Shown here: positions 48,674-59,353 of the stretch, one piece after another | How positions within the stretch are numbered: position 1 is the stretch's first letter | How the letters are laid out: each line of letters begins with the position of its first letter | Source: Physcomitrium patens | Lineage: Eukaryota; Streptophyta; Bryopsida; Funariales; Funariaceae | Direction: 5' to 3' | Assembly (NCBI RefSeq): GCF_000002425.4 | Contig: NC_037273.1 | Coordinates: forward strand, 4,400,521-4,464,520 | DNA length: 64,000 nucleotides | The notes under the pieces: model-generated | Seen by the model: only the letters and a program-made list of their open reading frames with translations | Told to the model about the DNA's origin: nothing | Databases searched by the model: none | Program-made: the position numbers and the translations under genes

Positions 48674-49234
48674 TGTCATGGACATAATCATGTAAGCTAG
48701 TAATTACATATATAAATAGGTAGAAGTAAGTAAAAGTAGGTAAAAGTAAGTAAATTCTATAGTATTTAATATAGAAGCTTCCTAGAAGCTTCATAGATGC
48801 TGCTTTGACTTCATAGGTATCTTTAATTGACTTTTTGGATTAGAAACGTGGTCAAAAAGTTGGCCATGTGCCACACATGTTGTTGGTTTGAAGATCAAGC
48901 TAACTATGTGGCCCACATGTAGAAGAACTTGCCTTGTAAGCCAAGGCATGTGTCCTACAAAGTCAACACATATTGGAGGTCCTATAGAACGTCGCCACAT
49001 AGCCCTTAGTTAGATAGTATATATAGAGACAAGAGTGAAGGCTTCTTCACTCTTGTCAACTCCTTTCTTGCTTCTAGTCTAGTTTCAAGGGTGTCTAGTT
49101 TTCTTGTCTTTTGGTAATAGCCATTCTTGTTTCTCTTTCAATATATATCCTTGTTTATATATATTTTGTTACCTCTCTTTGAGTGAAGGCTCACTTGTCT
49201 GAATTATTTTTTCATCTAGTTCTTGTCCTTGACA
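48674..49234 (+). repeat. 3' LTR of A1 (561 bp)
   Basis: It starts TGTCATGGAC and ends CCTTGACA. TAGAC follows at 49235-49239. Confidence 0.93.
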
Positions 49235-49239
49235 TAGAC

Positions 49240-49338
49240 ATCTTTATAAAACCTTTTTCTAGAAATAATTTTGTAGCTTTTAGGAATATATTAGATCTTA
49301 TTTTAGTAGAGAATTAAGTTCCACTTCTAAAGGAGGAG
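49240..49338 (+). pseudogene. Copia RNase H C-terminal tail and polypurine tract
   Basis: Coding remnant DIDIFIKPFSRNNFVAFRNILDL matches the Copia pattern ADIxTKPLxRxxFxxFRxxLGL in degraded form (quoted region 49233-49300). AAAGGAGGAG at 49329-49338 is the polypurine tract. Confidence 0.75.
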
Positions 49339-49484
49339 TATTGAATATCTCATATTACATGTACAAAAGGCTATGACTTATCTGATTCTTAACTAAGACA
49401 TTACAAGTACCGTCTTCTTGACTTATAGCATAATTTATTTGCAACAAATGATGTCTTTTATGTTTTTATCATATTTTTATAATA
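49339..49484 (+). repeat. 3' LTR of Copia
   Basis: It starts TATTGAATATCTCATATTA and ends TTTATAATA. GAATC follows at 49485-49489. It aligns with 24430-24573, with many differences. Confidence 0.78.
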
Positions 49485-50092
49485 GAATCATATCAACACT
49501 ATTAATTGATGTTATTAGGTTTCATAATATTTTTTTTCTAATATCCATAAAATATAAATGCTACTTTTGTAAGTCTCTATAGTTTTTGCTTGACTATCAA
49601 GACATAAAAGATGTTTGACTATAGCAAACGTACAAGCTAATTAACATACATTGAAAAATGACCCTAAAAAGCCACTATAGCCTCTAAGTTATTTTTCTTT
49701 GTGATATTGTGCATACTTTTTGGTTGATTGATATAGGTTAATTCTTATTATTTGAATTTATATTTTATACTTGCAATGTTTATCACAACAAAGTTCAGGA
49801 ATTCAACACTTTTTTTAGCTATGTAGAATATTACCTAACAGAATGCTAATGAATTAGGTGACCAATCAGCTTGAAGTAATAGATGATAAGATCTACATAT
49901 TTCTCTTGTTTTGTTTTGTTTTCTATGAGTGATAATCTACAAATAGAATATAAAACTTAAGGTATTTGGATAGACTTGAATAGGTTAAAAGTTGTTGTAA
50001 TAGTTATTAAGAATGATATGATAACAATGTTAGAAATTGTTATTCTAATTCTAATATAGATGGAGCCACTTCAATTTTTTGTTTTAAAATTT

Positions 50093-50094
<2 letters not shown>

Positions 50095-50127
<33 letters not shown>
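50095..50127. repeat. (AT)n microsatellite
   Basis: About 16 uninterrupted AT units. Confidence 0.95.
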
Positions 50128-50130
<3 letters not shown>

Positions 50131-51689
50131 TCTTATGGATCTATTTATATTGGAACCATTAATAATCCAATTTTAGATTTGATTAGGATTTGAATATAAA
50201 ATTATAAGAATCTATACACAATTGGAAGGAAAAAAAAAATACCATCTATAAATAACATGTGATAGATTAGTTGAATCAAAAATTATTTAAATTTAAATTA
50301 AGAGAGAGAAAACTTAATAATCAAACAAGAAAAAGTAAAATTTATAAGTTGGTTAGAATGAAGCAATTAAAAAACAACAAGAAATGATATAACTGTATCT
50401 ACTCTATTTTAGTGACTCAAGAGTGTATTGATTTTTTGGTTCTTTTTGATTTATGTCTTTTACATATTACATTGTAAAGATTAATTATAACCATTTTATT
50501 AATTAGAAAAAAATATCTTTATTTGTTGAGATATTTATTATCTTCCTTCTCTAACCTTAATGTTCATCTTCCAAGAACAATTACTTCTTATTGAACTATT
50601 CACTTATATACAAGATTAATAATTTTTTTATTAAAATTAAGTTCATAAATTTTCATCACGTAATAACATAGCCATTAGATAAAAGAAGAAAGGAAATATT
50701 TTATTATAGTTGAGCTTAAATAAAATTGTTTTAAAAAATTATCTTAATAATATAGATAATAGACAAAGAGGTAATAAAAATTAATAAGTGCTAATACAAC
50801 TTTCTTTTAGAAGACCCTTCTACTTACTTTGTAGGAGCATAAATGAACCAAATCAACATAAATGAGATAAGTAATTGATATAAGCATGTTTAGGAAAAAA
50901 ATAAAAATATATTTTTAGCAAAAATTACCTCAAAATACTAGAATTAATAACCAAAGAAGATTAGTTGTGAACTAAGGTCAAAATCAACCTCCAAGATACA
51001 CAACCACACACCTATGGAAATTCTAAGGTTCTTTGATTAATTGAAAAGTGAAATTTAAGAATAGACTTATGAAAGAATTTTTGAATGTTAATTTCATGTG
51101 ATTTGAAAATAAATTGAGGTTTTGAAAGCTTTTCAAAGAAAGAGGTGTATTTAGTGGATTTGGATTTAAAAGAAAGAAAAAAGTTTACAAATTTGATGAT
51201 TTTGTGAGTGTTGTAGTATATTTATAGGTAAAAATTAGTCAATTTGTCATTACACTTGTTTTAAATGTGTGTAAAAAAATTGATATCAATTGAATAATTA
51301 GATTGAAAGTTGTGAGAATTTTTGTAGATTATAGTCTTAGATAATTGAAATTTAAGATCAATAAGAGTTTTTACAATCTTGCAACATCCGCTAATTTGAT
51401 TAAAGAAAAATTAATAAAAGTAATTTAAACTTAAATATCTATACATTAGCCAATTTTTGATGTAGTTGAATGGTTCAACAAAGAAAAATCTTATTGAAAA
51501 ATCAACAATTAAATTGGAGTAAGAGGATGGCCAATATCTGAGAGGTATTGAGAACTTTTTTTTTAATTAGTGATTTTGATTTTTCTCAAATTTTGTATGA
51601 TTATAAATTTCTTATGAATTATAATTTAGATAAATTTTAGTTAAGATCATTGATTCAATTGATATTTATTGAGTTTTTAAAATAGATGT

Positions 51690-52040
51690 AATAATAGATT
51701 AAGATTTACTTATGATTTTTTTGGAGTTATTTAAGATTTGGTTAAGATTTAGGATTTTATTTAGATTTGGTTAAGATTGATTTAAGATTTTATTAGAATT
51801 TGATTTAAGATTAAGATTAAGGATTAAGATTTAGGATTTAATTAGAATTTTATTAGGATATGATCTAAGATTTGATTAAGGTATCATTAGAATTTGATCT
51901 AAGATTAGGATTTAGAGATTTATTAAGATTTATTTAAGATTTTATTAGAATTTATTTAGGATTTTATTAAGATTTGATTAAAATTTATTTAAGATTTATT
52001 CATGATTATATTGAGATTTTATTAAGATTTAATTAAGGTT
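51690..52040. repeat. Degenerate minisatellite based on GATTAAGATTT
   Basis: A short motif of about 11-12 bp (GATTTAAGATTT / GATTAGGATTT variants) recurs some 25-30 times with drift. There is no coding potential. Confidence 0.7.
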
Positions 52041-52087
52041 TCTATTTTATTATTTTAAATATACTTCTTTGATATTTTTTATGATTT

Positions 52088-52120
<33 letters not shown>

Positions 52121-54161
52121 TTTTAGAAAATTAATTTAAAATAAACTAAGTCAATTAACTATAGAATTTAACTTTTCATGCATTTATTTTATCCACCTAC
52201 ATCCTACTTAAACACTCTTTCCAACAAAGAAGGGAAACATAACAGAAATAATATAAAAAAAGAATGCTTGAATTGAGTATCATCCCAAGCAAGTCTTTTA
52301 TTCTTTTAAACTATTATACAAAATGACCTTGTGTGGTGCTAATCTTAAACAACATTCAATGCAAAGGCATTTCGTTGCCGACAGGGAGCTCGAGCTTTTT
52401 TTTTTTTTTTATGCTTTAAACCAATGGAGTTATGGAAATATCCACTACTTAATTAATGCCAAGGTTTTATTGAACAAAATAATTCCTTATATACACCAAT
52501 CCACTTTGCAGAAAAACTCACGTGACTGCATCGCCAGTCACCCTCTCACTTGTTAATGAATTATCACACCAAAAATTCTAAACAATTTTCCTAATCAATC
52601 ACAAATTAATTTTTAGGGTAGGTTATGCAGTGAAGGTTTTATTCTAATCTACTACACCCAAGTCTTGGAAGAGGGAGTAGATGAATACCTCTTTCGCTTC
52701 TTCCTCTGAGATTCTATCCTCCAATTCTTTGTTCCTTGCTCCAAGTTTGTATGCCAAGATTTTAAATAATTGAAATAATTCACAAATACTGAGAAACTTA
52801 CTTGAATATATGCTTTCCAAGTACTAAGTACCTTCTTTTAGCTTCTTGCTTTTAATCCTACAACCTGTGTTAATTTAAATAACAATTTAAAGAACTTAAT
52901 TGATTATCTCAAGAGAACTTATCTTAGAATGTAGCCTTTAAATTTTGATATTATTGGCTTTTTTTTTTTTTTTTTCAATATTTTTTTGAATTTTTGTTGC
53001 AATAACTTCCAATTTGTTGTTTGAAAACTCTTTTTTATACTACACCTATGAATAGAAGGGATATAGCAGGTGAAGAGGGTGATTAAATCCCTCTACCATT
53101 AGAGAATTGCCACCAATAGGATTTTTATAATTAGATGAAAAGAGAGGATACAAGGGGTAGAGAGGGTAATCAAGTCCTTTCAACCACTAGAGATGGACCT
53201 TCAACAAGAAATCAACAAGGAAGAGGAGTGATGACCAAGTTTAAAGAAGAGCTCCACCTTTAATGAAGATATTCTTCTAATGTTAATTTAATTCTAATCC
53301 TTAGAAAATTCCTAAACCTGTAATTAAACTTCATTTTTCTCCACCTTAAAACCTTTCAAGCTATCTCTTCACTTGATTTTCTTGATACACAATCTACAAC
53401 AACACCAAGAGATTGTATTAGCACAAAATAAAGTAATTAAATAACCAAAAACAATAAAAAATTGCCTTCTAAGCAAGCCTAAGACTTATAGGATTTTCCT
53501 CCCGACAAACGCACCAAAATATGAACTGAAATAAACCTTCACTAATTGGAAGTTTTTTTTAGTTCATAAAAAGTGACTTGACTAGGTGAATTTTAAAATA
53601 AGGCCATTATTCAAATTTTAATCCAATCATTAGTTGTTATTGTTAAAACACCAAGTTATTAATCAAATCTTCCAATCATTATTCACATTCACAATGATAA
53701 TTCACTCATTAAACTTCATGTAAAATAATTCCTTCTTTTAATTCTAATTATATAATTTAGTTTTAAATATTTTTTTTTTCTTTTTTTTAATTTTTTATTA
53801 GGTTATTTTAATTTGATTTTTTATTATTTTTATTTTTATTTTAAAATATATAAATTATTAATTCTTAAATAATTGGTGGTAAGAGTGATTAATTAATTTA
53901 TTATTATTAATCCATATTAAAGGTAAAATCTTAAGTAAAAATTAAAAGTTTAAGTTTTAAGAAATTGAAAATAAAAAATAAAGTTATTGATTAAGTAAAA
54001 AGTAAAAATTAAAAATTAAAAATAAAAGTTAAAAGTAATAAGTAAAAGTTAAAGTTCAAATTTTACATTTGGAAGTTACGAGTTACTGTAAAAATAAAAG
54101 AGAAAATAAAAACTAAGAAGGATGAAGAGAAGGCACCTTGATAACGACCAAGAATTTAGGG

Positions 54162-54700
54162 CAGCAACTCCCTTCTACTCCAAAATTCGCCAACCATTCG
54201 TATCAGCTTCAATTCTAATGATTTTTGCTTGGTTGGAAACCTAACTTGAAGGTGCTCCTACTCTAAGAAATTGTGTGGCAATCCAATACCTGAGGCATGC
54301 GCAATGCTCCTTCAAAGTTGAATAACTGAGACCGCCATGGCAGCTTACCACCCTTCACGTCAAAATGCACCAAAAATTCGGATCTACTTCAAACGTAATT
54401 AAACATCTGCCATTGAAAGCTAAACTTGTATGTGCTCTTATTCTTAAAATTTCAGAATGTTTTAAGAAAACGGCACTGAGAAATGTCTTTTCAAAGACTG
54501 GTGACCCAAACTACCAAGGCAGCCGACCCCCTCGCACTCAAAAATTCACAAAAAATTTGTTTTAGTTCCAAATTGAGCAAGCCTAAGCTCGTTGGAAAGC
54601 TGAAAGTAAGAGGTATTTGCTCAAAAACATTCACTACAAAAATTAAATGGACCAAAGACTGATTGGGAAAAATCCGAGGCCCTTCAAACCCACTTAACTA
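54162..54700. repeat. Three degenerate tandem units of about 179 bp
   Basis: Units begin near 54162 (GCAGCAACTCCC), 54341 (GCAGCTTACCACCC) and 54520 (GCAGCCGACCCC). Each continues with an AAAATTC-C-AA block, a TTCAA/TTCCAA block and a TTGGAAA-CTAACTTGAAGGTGCTC-like block. Spacing is 179 and 179 bp. Similarity is moderate. Confidence 0.6.
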
Positions 54701-55745
54701 TTGAAGTATTTGGAAACCACTAATTCTAAGGAAGTGCCTTTAAAACCACAATAAGCACCACCCACAACAAAAAATCAATGATTGCACATTTACAAGGTGC
54801 ACAATGAGCATTAGGATCCAAAATGAAATTGGAATTAGGGTTTTAGGCTAAGATTTGGCATGGCTTCGCCCTTCATCAAAAAAGAGAGAAAGAGAGAGGG
54901 TTTGGAAAACCAAGCCACTCTTATACTAATGAGTGGTGGCTTGTGGGAGGGTGGCCACATCTCCACCCTTGATCTCTAAGATCCCTAATGTAGATCTATG
55001 GCCTTCATTCATCCAAGAGCTAATTCCGTCACTAAGACTGATGGCTCTTGTAAGTGGTCAAAAAAACATTTTTTTTATAATAACTTCACCATTGTCTTTA
55101 AAACACTTTTTTATGCTATGGTTGACTACTAATTTGTCCCAATCCACATTCATATGCAATTTTATGAACTTTATACCTCCAAGAATTTTTACAATTATTG
55201 AAAATTCCTTAAAAAATGACATCTTTATGACTCCACTTGTAATTTGGTGGAGAGGTGCTGATCTTATTTTCTTCACTCCATGAGGCAAATCCAATGCCGC
55301 CATTGCATTTGGAAGACTTCCATTAATTAGAAAAGCCATCTTGTTGCTTGAATTTGTTGAATTAGGAGAAGAACTTCAAATTGCCCTTGCTACTTTTTAC
55401 TAGAATCTTTTTTTAGAAGCTTATGATTTTAATTCACTCTAAATCATATGAGATGATTGTAAGTGAATTCATAGGCTCTCAATGAATTCTTATAGCAATG
55501 TCTATAATTTCTAAATTACTAAAACTAATTAACTTGATATTCTAATTTTCTAAAGTCTATGATATTGGTCCTAATTAACCCAATTTAAAGAATTAGATTA
55601 AGATTTGTACCATCAAAGGTTATAACCCTCAAAATTCTACAAAACTAAATTTTACTTATATAAATCATGATCTGACTTGTTCAATTACTACAAAATATGA
55701 AAAAAAATACAAAATTTAATCTTGGAACATAATTTGGAGCTTACA
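54701..55745. other. No gene recognised
   Basis: Mixed-composition DNA with a GA-rich tract near 54882-54900. Overlapping open frames of about 100 codons on both strands (54933-55339) lack recognisable motifs and are not called. Confidence 0.5.
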
Positions 55746-55882
55746 TAGTCCAACTTGTCACAAAGACAAATAGTCTTGATATTGCAATGAAGTAGACATA
55801 TCTTATCACCTACATTGAATTGTGGTTGTTTTTTGTGATAGGCATCCAAATTGATCTATTGTTATTCTTAAGCTTCCTTTAA
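55746..55882 (-). pseudogene. Chromovirus A-family fragment A4 (integrase C-terminal part)
   Basis: This matches the minus-strand stretch 58887-59030 of A3 (the KLDYRRL / KTTR region of integrase). It stops exactly where the LTR of C begins, so C probably inserted into an older A element. The rest would lie past the right edge. Confidence 0.65.
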
Positions 55883-55897
55883 TGTTAGGGGCATAGT

Positions 55898-56126
55898 CCT
55901 TAGAACCTTCTAGAGACAAGTTTCTAGAACCTTCTAGAGACAAGCTTCTAGAACCTTCTAGAAGCAAGTCTCTGGAACCTTCTAGAAGCTTGTTAGTTGG
56001 TAGAAGATGTTAGGAACATAGTCTTTAGAACCTTCTAGAGATAAGTTTCTAGAACCTTCTAGAAGCAAGTCTCTGGAACCTTCTAGAAGCTTCCTAGATG
56101 GTAGAAGTTGCTTGAGAAGCTTCCTA
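55898..56126 (+). promoter_or_regulatory. Heat-shock-element array in the C LTR
   Basis: Perfect alternating GAA/TTC units with 2-nt spacers occur at 55946-55963 (TTC, GAA, TTC, GAA), 55975-55987 (GAA, TTC, GAA), 56047-56064 (TTC, GAA, TTC, GAA) and 56076-56093 (GAA, TTC, GAA, TTC). Near-perfect units fill the gaps. This is the consensus bound by heat-shock factor trimers. The array ends about 40 bp upstream of the TATA box. Confidence 0.7.
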
Positions 56127-56134
56127 AATAGGAG

Positions 56135-56177
56135 TATATATTGGAATCGAGGCTGAAGAGTTCTTCAGTCTCGACAA
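56135..56177 (+). promoter_or_regulatory. C LTR core promoter: TATA box, inverted repeat, predicted transcript start
   Basis: TATATATT (56135-56142) is followed by arms TCGAGGCTGAAG (56147-56158) and CTTCAGTCTCGA (56163-56174) around a 4-nt loop, with one G-U pair. The predicted start, about 32 nt from the TATA box, is near 56167. The RNA would begin AGTCTCGACAA, which is exactly complementary to 56306-56316. Confidence 0.55.
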
Positions 56178-56305
56178 CACATCTCTTGGAGCTGTAGCTC
56201 ACCTCTCTGGTGTTGTTCTTGTATTCATCCGATTAATCTAGTTCTTGTCAGTTCTTCTTAAACTTCTTGGTAGATATCAAGTCTGTATTCTGTGTCCGTG
56301 ACAGT

Positions 56306-56316
56306 TTGTCGAGACT
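56306..56316 (+). other. C self-priming site (PBS)
   Basis: TTGTCGAGACT starts two bases after the LTR and pairs perfectly over 11 nt with the predicted RNA 5' end at 56167-56177. Tf1 also uses 11 nt. Confidence 0.62.
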
Positions 56317-56583
56317 TCACTCACCTCAGATATCAGAGCTAGTTTCTTCTTTGTTAGAGTGTGGATTACCCCTCTGCTTGGAAGTGTACTAGTACTTTAG
56401 AGGTTGTGGATTACCCTCCTCTGAACTGATACTTCTTTTGTTACAATATTAGACTCTTATTCTTCTTGGAGAGAGTTGATTACCCCTTTTCTTGAAGCTC
56501 TTAAGGCATTTTAGAGGTTGCAGAGTACCCTCTTCTAAACCAATATTGTCTTCTTGTAGAGTCATTTCTGTCCTTCTCTTAGA

Positions 56584-57412
56584 ATGGTTGGGGGCCAAGA
56601 CATTAGTATGACGAAAAGTTCAGAGTCCAAATTAGATGCTATCATAAATGCCCTCGCTACGTTATCGCAAAGAACTGCAGAGATTGAAGGAGTCGTGGCA
56701 AGGCTTCATAATGATGGAGCATCTGGGATGGCACAATCTAGGTTGCACCAGCCTCAAACTTCTACACTTGGAGAAGCAGCTTTACCTCAAGTTCGACAAG
56801 CACCGCTGGTTCTACAACATAAGGAACCCCGAGTTAGCCTTCCGGACAAGTTCGATGGTACACGTTCCAAGTTTCGAGGATTCGTCAACCAAATCAAGTT
56901 GATAACAATTTTACAGCCCGAACGCTATCTAACGGAGGAGTCACGTGTTGGACTTCTTAGAACCTTACTTACAGGACAAGCTCTATCATGGTTTGCTCCT
57001 TTGTTTGAGAAACGATCGTCCATACTAAACAACTTTGAAACCTTTTTGGAAGCATTTGCGGAAGCATTTGGTGAACACGACAAGGTTCGATGGGCTACAA
57101 CAAAGATCCGGTCACTACGACAAGGGATGCGTTCTACATCAGTCTATGCATCGAACTTCAGGCAATTAATATGCGACATCAATTGGGACGAAGAAGCGTT
57201 GATGAGTCAATTCTATTGAGGTTTAAGGGACGATGTGAAGGATTTTCTGTTAACTCTTCTTGATCTGCAAACGCTCAATGAAGCTATTAGCTAAGCTGTG
57301 AAGTGCGATAATCACCTCTTCCGACGTCGCCAAGACCAATATTTAAGACAACATACGGTTCGCCATACCCCAATTATGTCGACAAGCAGCATGAATTCAC
57401 ATTCAGCGGTAG
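56584..57412 (+). pseudogene. C gag, 5' part
   Basis: ATG at 56584 (MVGGQDISMTKSSESK). It is open for 211 codons through the gag core (EPRVSLPDKFDGTRSKFRGF, LTGQALSWFAPLFEKR, DINWDEEALMSQFY) to TGA at 57217. The frame continues (GLRDDVKDFLL, a TAA, AVKCDNHLF) to the A3 insertion at 57412. Confidence 0.82.
57408..57412. repeat. Target-site duplication of A3 (left), GGTAG
   Basis: GGTAG precedes A3 and is repeated at 63028-63032. Confidence 0.9.
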
Positions 57413-57964
57413 TATCAAGGACAAAGACTCGATGAGGGAAAATATACACAAAAAGGCTATCTCGATATAATAAGTCAAAATATAAACAAGTAGGTATATT
57501 AAAAGGAAACTGGAATGGCTATTGCCACAAGACAAGAAACTAAAGACTCTTGAACCTGGACTAGAAGCAAGAAAGGAATTGACAAGAGTGAAGAAGCCTT
57601 CACTCTTGTCTCTATATATACTATCTAACTAGGGGCTACGTGGCGACATTCTATAGGACCTCCAATATGTGTTGACTTTGTAGGATACATGCCTTGACTT
57701 ATAAGGCAAGTTTTTCTACGTGTGGGCCACATAATTAGCTTGATCTTCAAGCTAACAACATGTGTGGCACATGGCTAACTTGTTGACCACGTTTCTAATC
57801 CAAAAAGTCAATTAAAGACACCTATGAAGTCAAAGCAGCGTCTAGGAAGTTTCTAGGAAGCTTCCATTTTAAATATTATAGAATTAACTTACTTTTATCT
57901 ACTTTTACTTACTTCTACCTATTTCTATATGTAATTATTAGCTTACATGATTATGGCCGTGACA
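57413..57964 (-). repeat. 3' LTR of A3 (552 bp)
   Basis: It runs TATCAAGGACAAAGACTCG to CCGTGACA on the plus strand. The polypurine tract is at 57968-57976. It retains ACTCTTGTCAAT (minus strand), the exact complement of the A3 self-priming site. Confidence 0.92.
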
Positions 57965-58005
57965 TTACCCCCTTTTCTAGAGACGAGTTCCACGAGGAGC
58001 AGTCA

Positions 58006-58428
58006 TCATATGTTGAGGAAATCTATGATGCGACGAATTATATTTGCCACATACTCTGATCTCTGTTCTCTTCGAAGATGATTGATAGGGCCTCTCAACC
58101 ATCGGTAGTGTCCCATACCAGGGCGGGAAGACCACCCAATTATTTGATCATTGTTGAGGCCTTCGTAACTTCCTTCGAATAGAATATTTGGGACACCATC
58201 AGGAGTTGTTTCTACCTCTAGCAAAATCACCAAACATTGGGAGTCCCTTCCCAAATCGTGATACCAAACGCATTGTATCTCACCATCTATTCGAGGAAGA
58301 ACATGTCGTTCTTGAAGATCTTCATCTCGATTGCGTCGTTTTGAAGGTTGTGACAATCGTAATGTCTCGTCCGGCAGGTCAGCAAACGAAGGTTCTTGAG
58401 TTAAATCCACTGATTGTTGGCTCTCCAT
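58006..58428 (-). CDS. A3 accessory 3' ORF, intact (140 aa, unknown function)
   Basis: An uninterrupted ORF (MESQQSVDLTQEPSFADLP start) lies in the sense direction between the chromodomain and the polypurine tract. It has no signal peptide, transmembrane helix or cysteine pattern, so it is not an obvious envelope. Basic clusters (SKRRNRDEDLQERH near residues 29-42; LRREQRSEY near 119-127) and Trp/Tyr-rich segments (CVWYHD, HYRWLRG) suggest nucleic-acid or protein binding. A1 and A2 carry the same 423-nt ORF with stops but no frameshift. I recognise no family. Confidence 0.75.
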   Translation of the reverse strand: MESQQSVDLTQEPSFADLPDETLRLSQPSKRRNRDEDLQERHVLPRIDGEIQCVWYHDLGRDSQCLVILLEVETTPDGVPNILFEGSYEGLNNDQIIGWSSRPGMGHYRWLRGPINHLRREQRSEYVANIIRRIIDFLNI

Positions 58429-58559
58429 CTAATAAGCATTACAAATGCAAAGAAGTTACAAACAAGGATAGGAAATTGAATGTTATCTTGCCTCAATCTT
58501 GTCTCTTTAATAAGAGAGATTTTCATCTTGGTTTTGATAGATGTCATTGATGAAAAACT

Positions 58560-59329
58560 TTGACTTTAGTTGATGCATTTGTTAGATTCCTGAATGGCTC
58601 CCATGTGCGTTCACTAATATCATATCCGCGCCAATGAACAAGATATTCCAGCTTATTTCAGTGCCGCCTTGAGTCTAATATCTCTTCCACCTCAAATTCT
58701 TCATTATTATCTACTTCTGTAGGAGGCGATGGCGTTTGTCTTCTTCCTTGTATATCCACTGTCTTATATGGTTCAAGAAGAGACACGTGGAATACAGGAT
58801 GGATCTTCATTGACTCCGATAGATGTAACCGATATGCGACTGGATTGAACTATTCAGAAACAGAAAAGGAGTCAAGCCTACAATAGTCCAACTTGTCACA
58901 AGGTCGAGTAGTCTTGATATTGCGATGAAGTAGCCATACCTTATCATCCACGTTGAGTTGTGGTTGCTCCTTACGATATAGATCTGCGTTTATCTTTTGT
59001 CATTCTTGAGCTTCCTTCAATTGCGTCTTCATTATTGCATGTAACTTTGACAACTGATTTGACATATCTTCTGCTACAGGATTATCAACTTTTAAAAAAT
59101 CAAAAGTATCAAGTCGTGGATGATAGCCATAATTGGCAAAGAAAGGTGTTTGTTGCATGGAAGAATGTACCATATTATTATAAGCAAACTCTGCCAATGG
59201 CAGAAGGGTTGTCCAATCATCTTGTTGGTAGTTGATAGTACACCTTAAATATTGCTCCAAGACTTGGTTTACGCGCTCTGTTTGTCCATCAGTTTGAGGA
59301 TAGAAAGCCAAAGATAGCTTTATGTCCAC
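58560..59329 (-). pseudogene. A3 integrase C-terminal half and chromodomain
   Basis: The PQTDGQTERVN block (catalytic Glu) is in the open piece 59329-59000. Then comes KLDYCRL and a chromodomain near 58720-58580 (EEFEVEEILDSRRH, stop, NKLEYLVHWRGYDISERTWEP). The TGA inside the chromodomain is at the same codon as in A1. Confidence 0.8.
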
Positions 59330-59353
59330 TTTTAAAATCTTGAAAAGGGTCCT

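Larger units (their letters stand above)
28939..49234 (+). mobile_element. Chromovirus A1 (Tf1/sushi/Tcn1-like), split by A2 and F2
   Basis: Both LTRs are 561 bp and flanked by TAGAC. The interior is interrupted twice: by A2 (30358-36533) in gag and by F2 (40102-47819) near the integrase C-terminus. Without these, A1 is about 6.4 kb with gag, protease, RT, RNase H, integrase, chromodomain and a further 3' ORF. The RT block ([20 protein letters not shown]) resembles Tf1/sushi-type chromoviruses more than the usual seed-plant lineages. The LTRs differ at about 30 of 561 sites by eye. Confidence 0.88.
24430..49484 (+). mobile_element. Ty1/Copia retrotransposon relic, split by later insertions
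   Basis: Short LTRs (144 and 146 bp), a TATTAGAG initiator-Met-like primer site, and gag-integrase-RT-RNase H remnants in Copia order. The element is interrupted after 28938 and resumes at 49240. Removing the insert leaves about 4.75 kb, normal for Copia. It is the oldest layer of the nest, by position and by decay. Confidence 0.85.
49490..54161. other. AT-rich spacer, no supported gene
   Basis: Long A/T-rich DNA with microsatellites at 50095-50127 and 52098-52119, a T-run near 52963-52976, a degenerate minisatellite at about 51690-52040 and A/T-only low-complexity sequence at about 53760-54110. Open frames are short and without recognisable domains. Confidence 0.65.
55883..56303 (+). repeat. 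5' LTR of C (421 bp)
   Basis: It starts TGTTAGGGGCATAG and ends GTCCGTGACA. The 5' half is an array of about 22-24-bp units containing GAACCTTCTAGA. A TATA box lies at 56135-56142. The 3' LTR is off-window, so the boundaries rest on the TG...CA ends, the A4 junction and the primer site. Confidence 0.75.

Noticed and set aside
54933..55339. Overlapping open frames of about 100-116 codons on both strands
   Set aside because: No motif, no splice context and Phe/Ile-rich composition expected by chance in AT-rich DNA.
55898..56126. CRISPR-like array in the C LTR
   Set aside because: Repeat units are contiguous without unique spacers, in a plant retroelement LTR.
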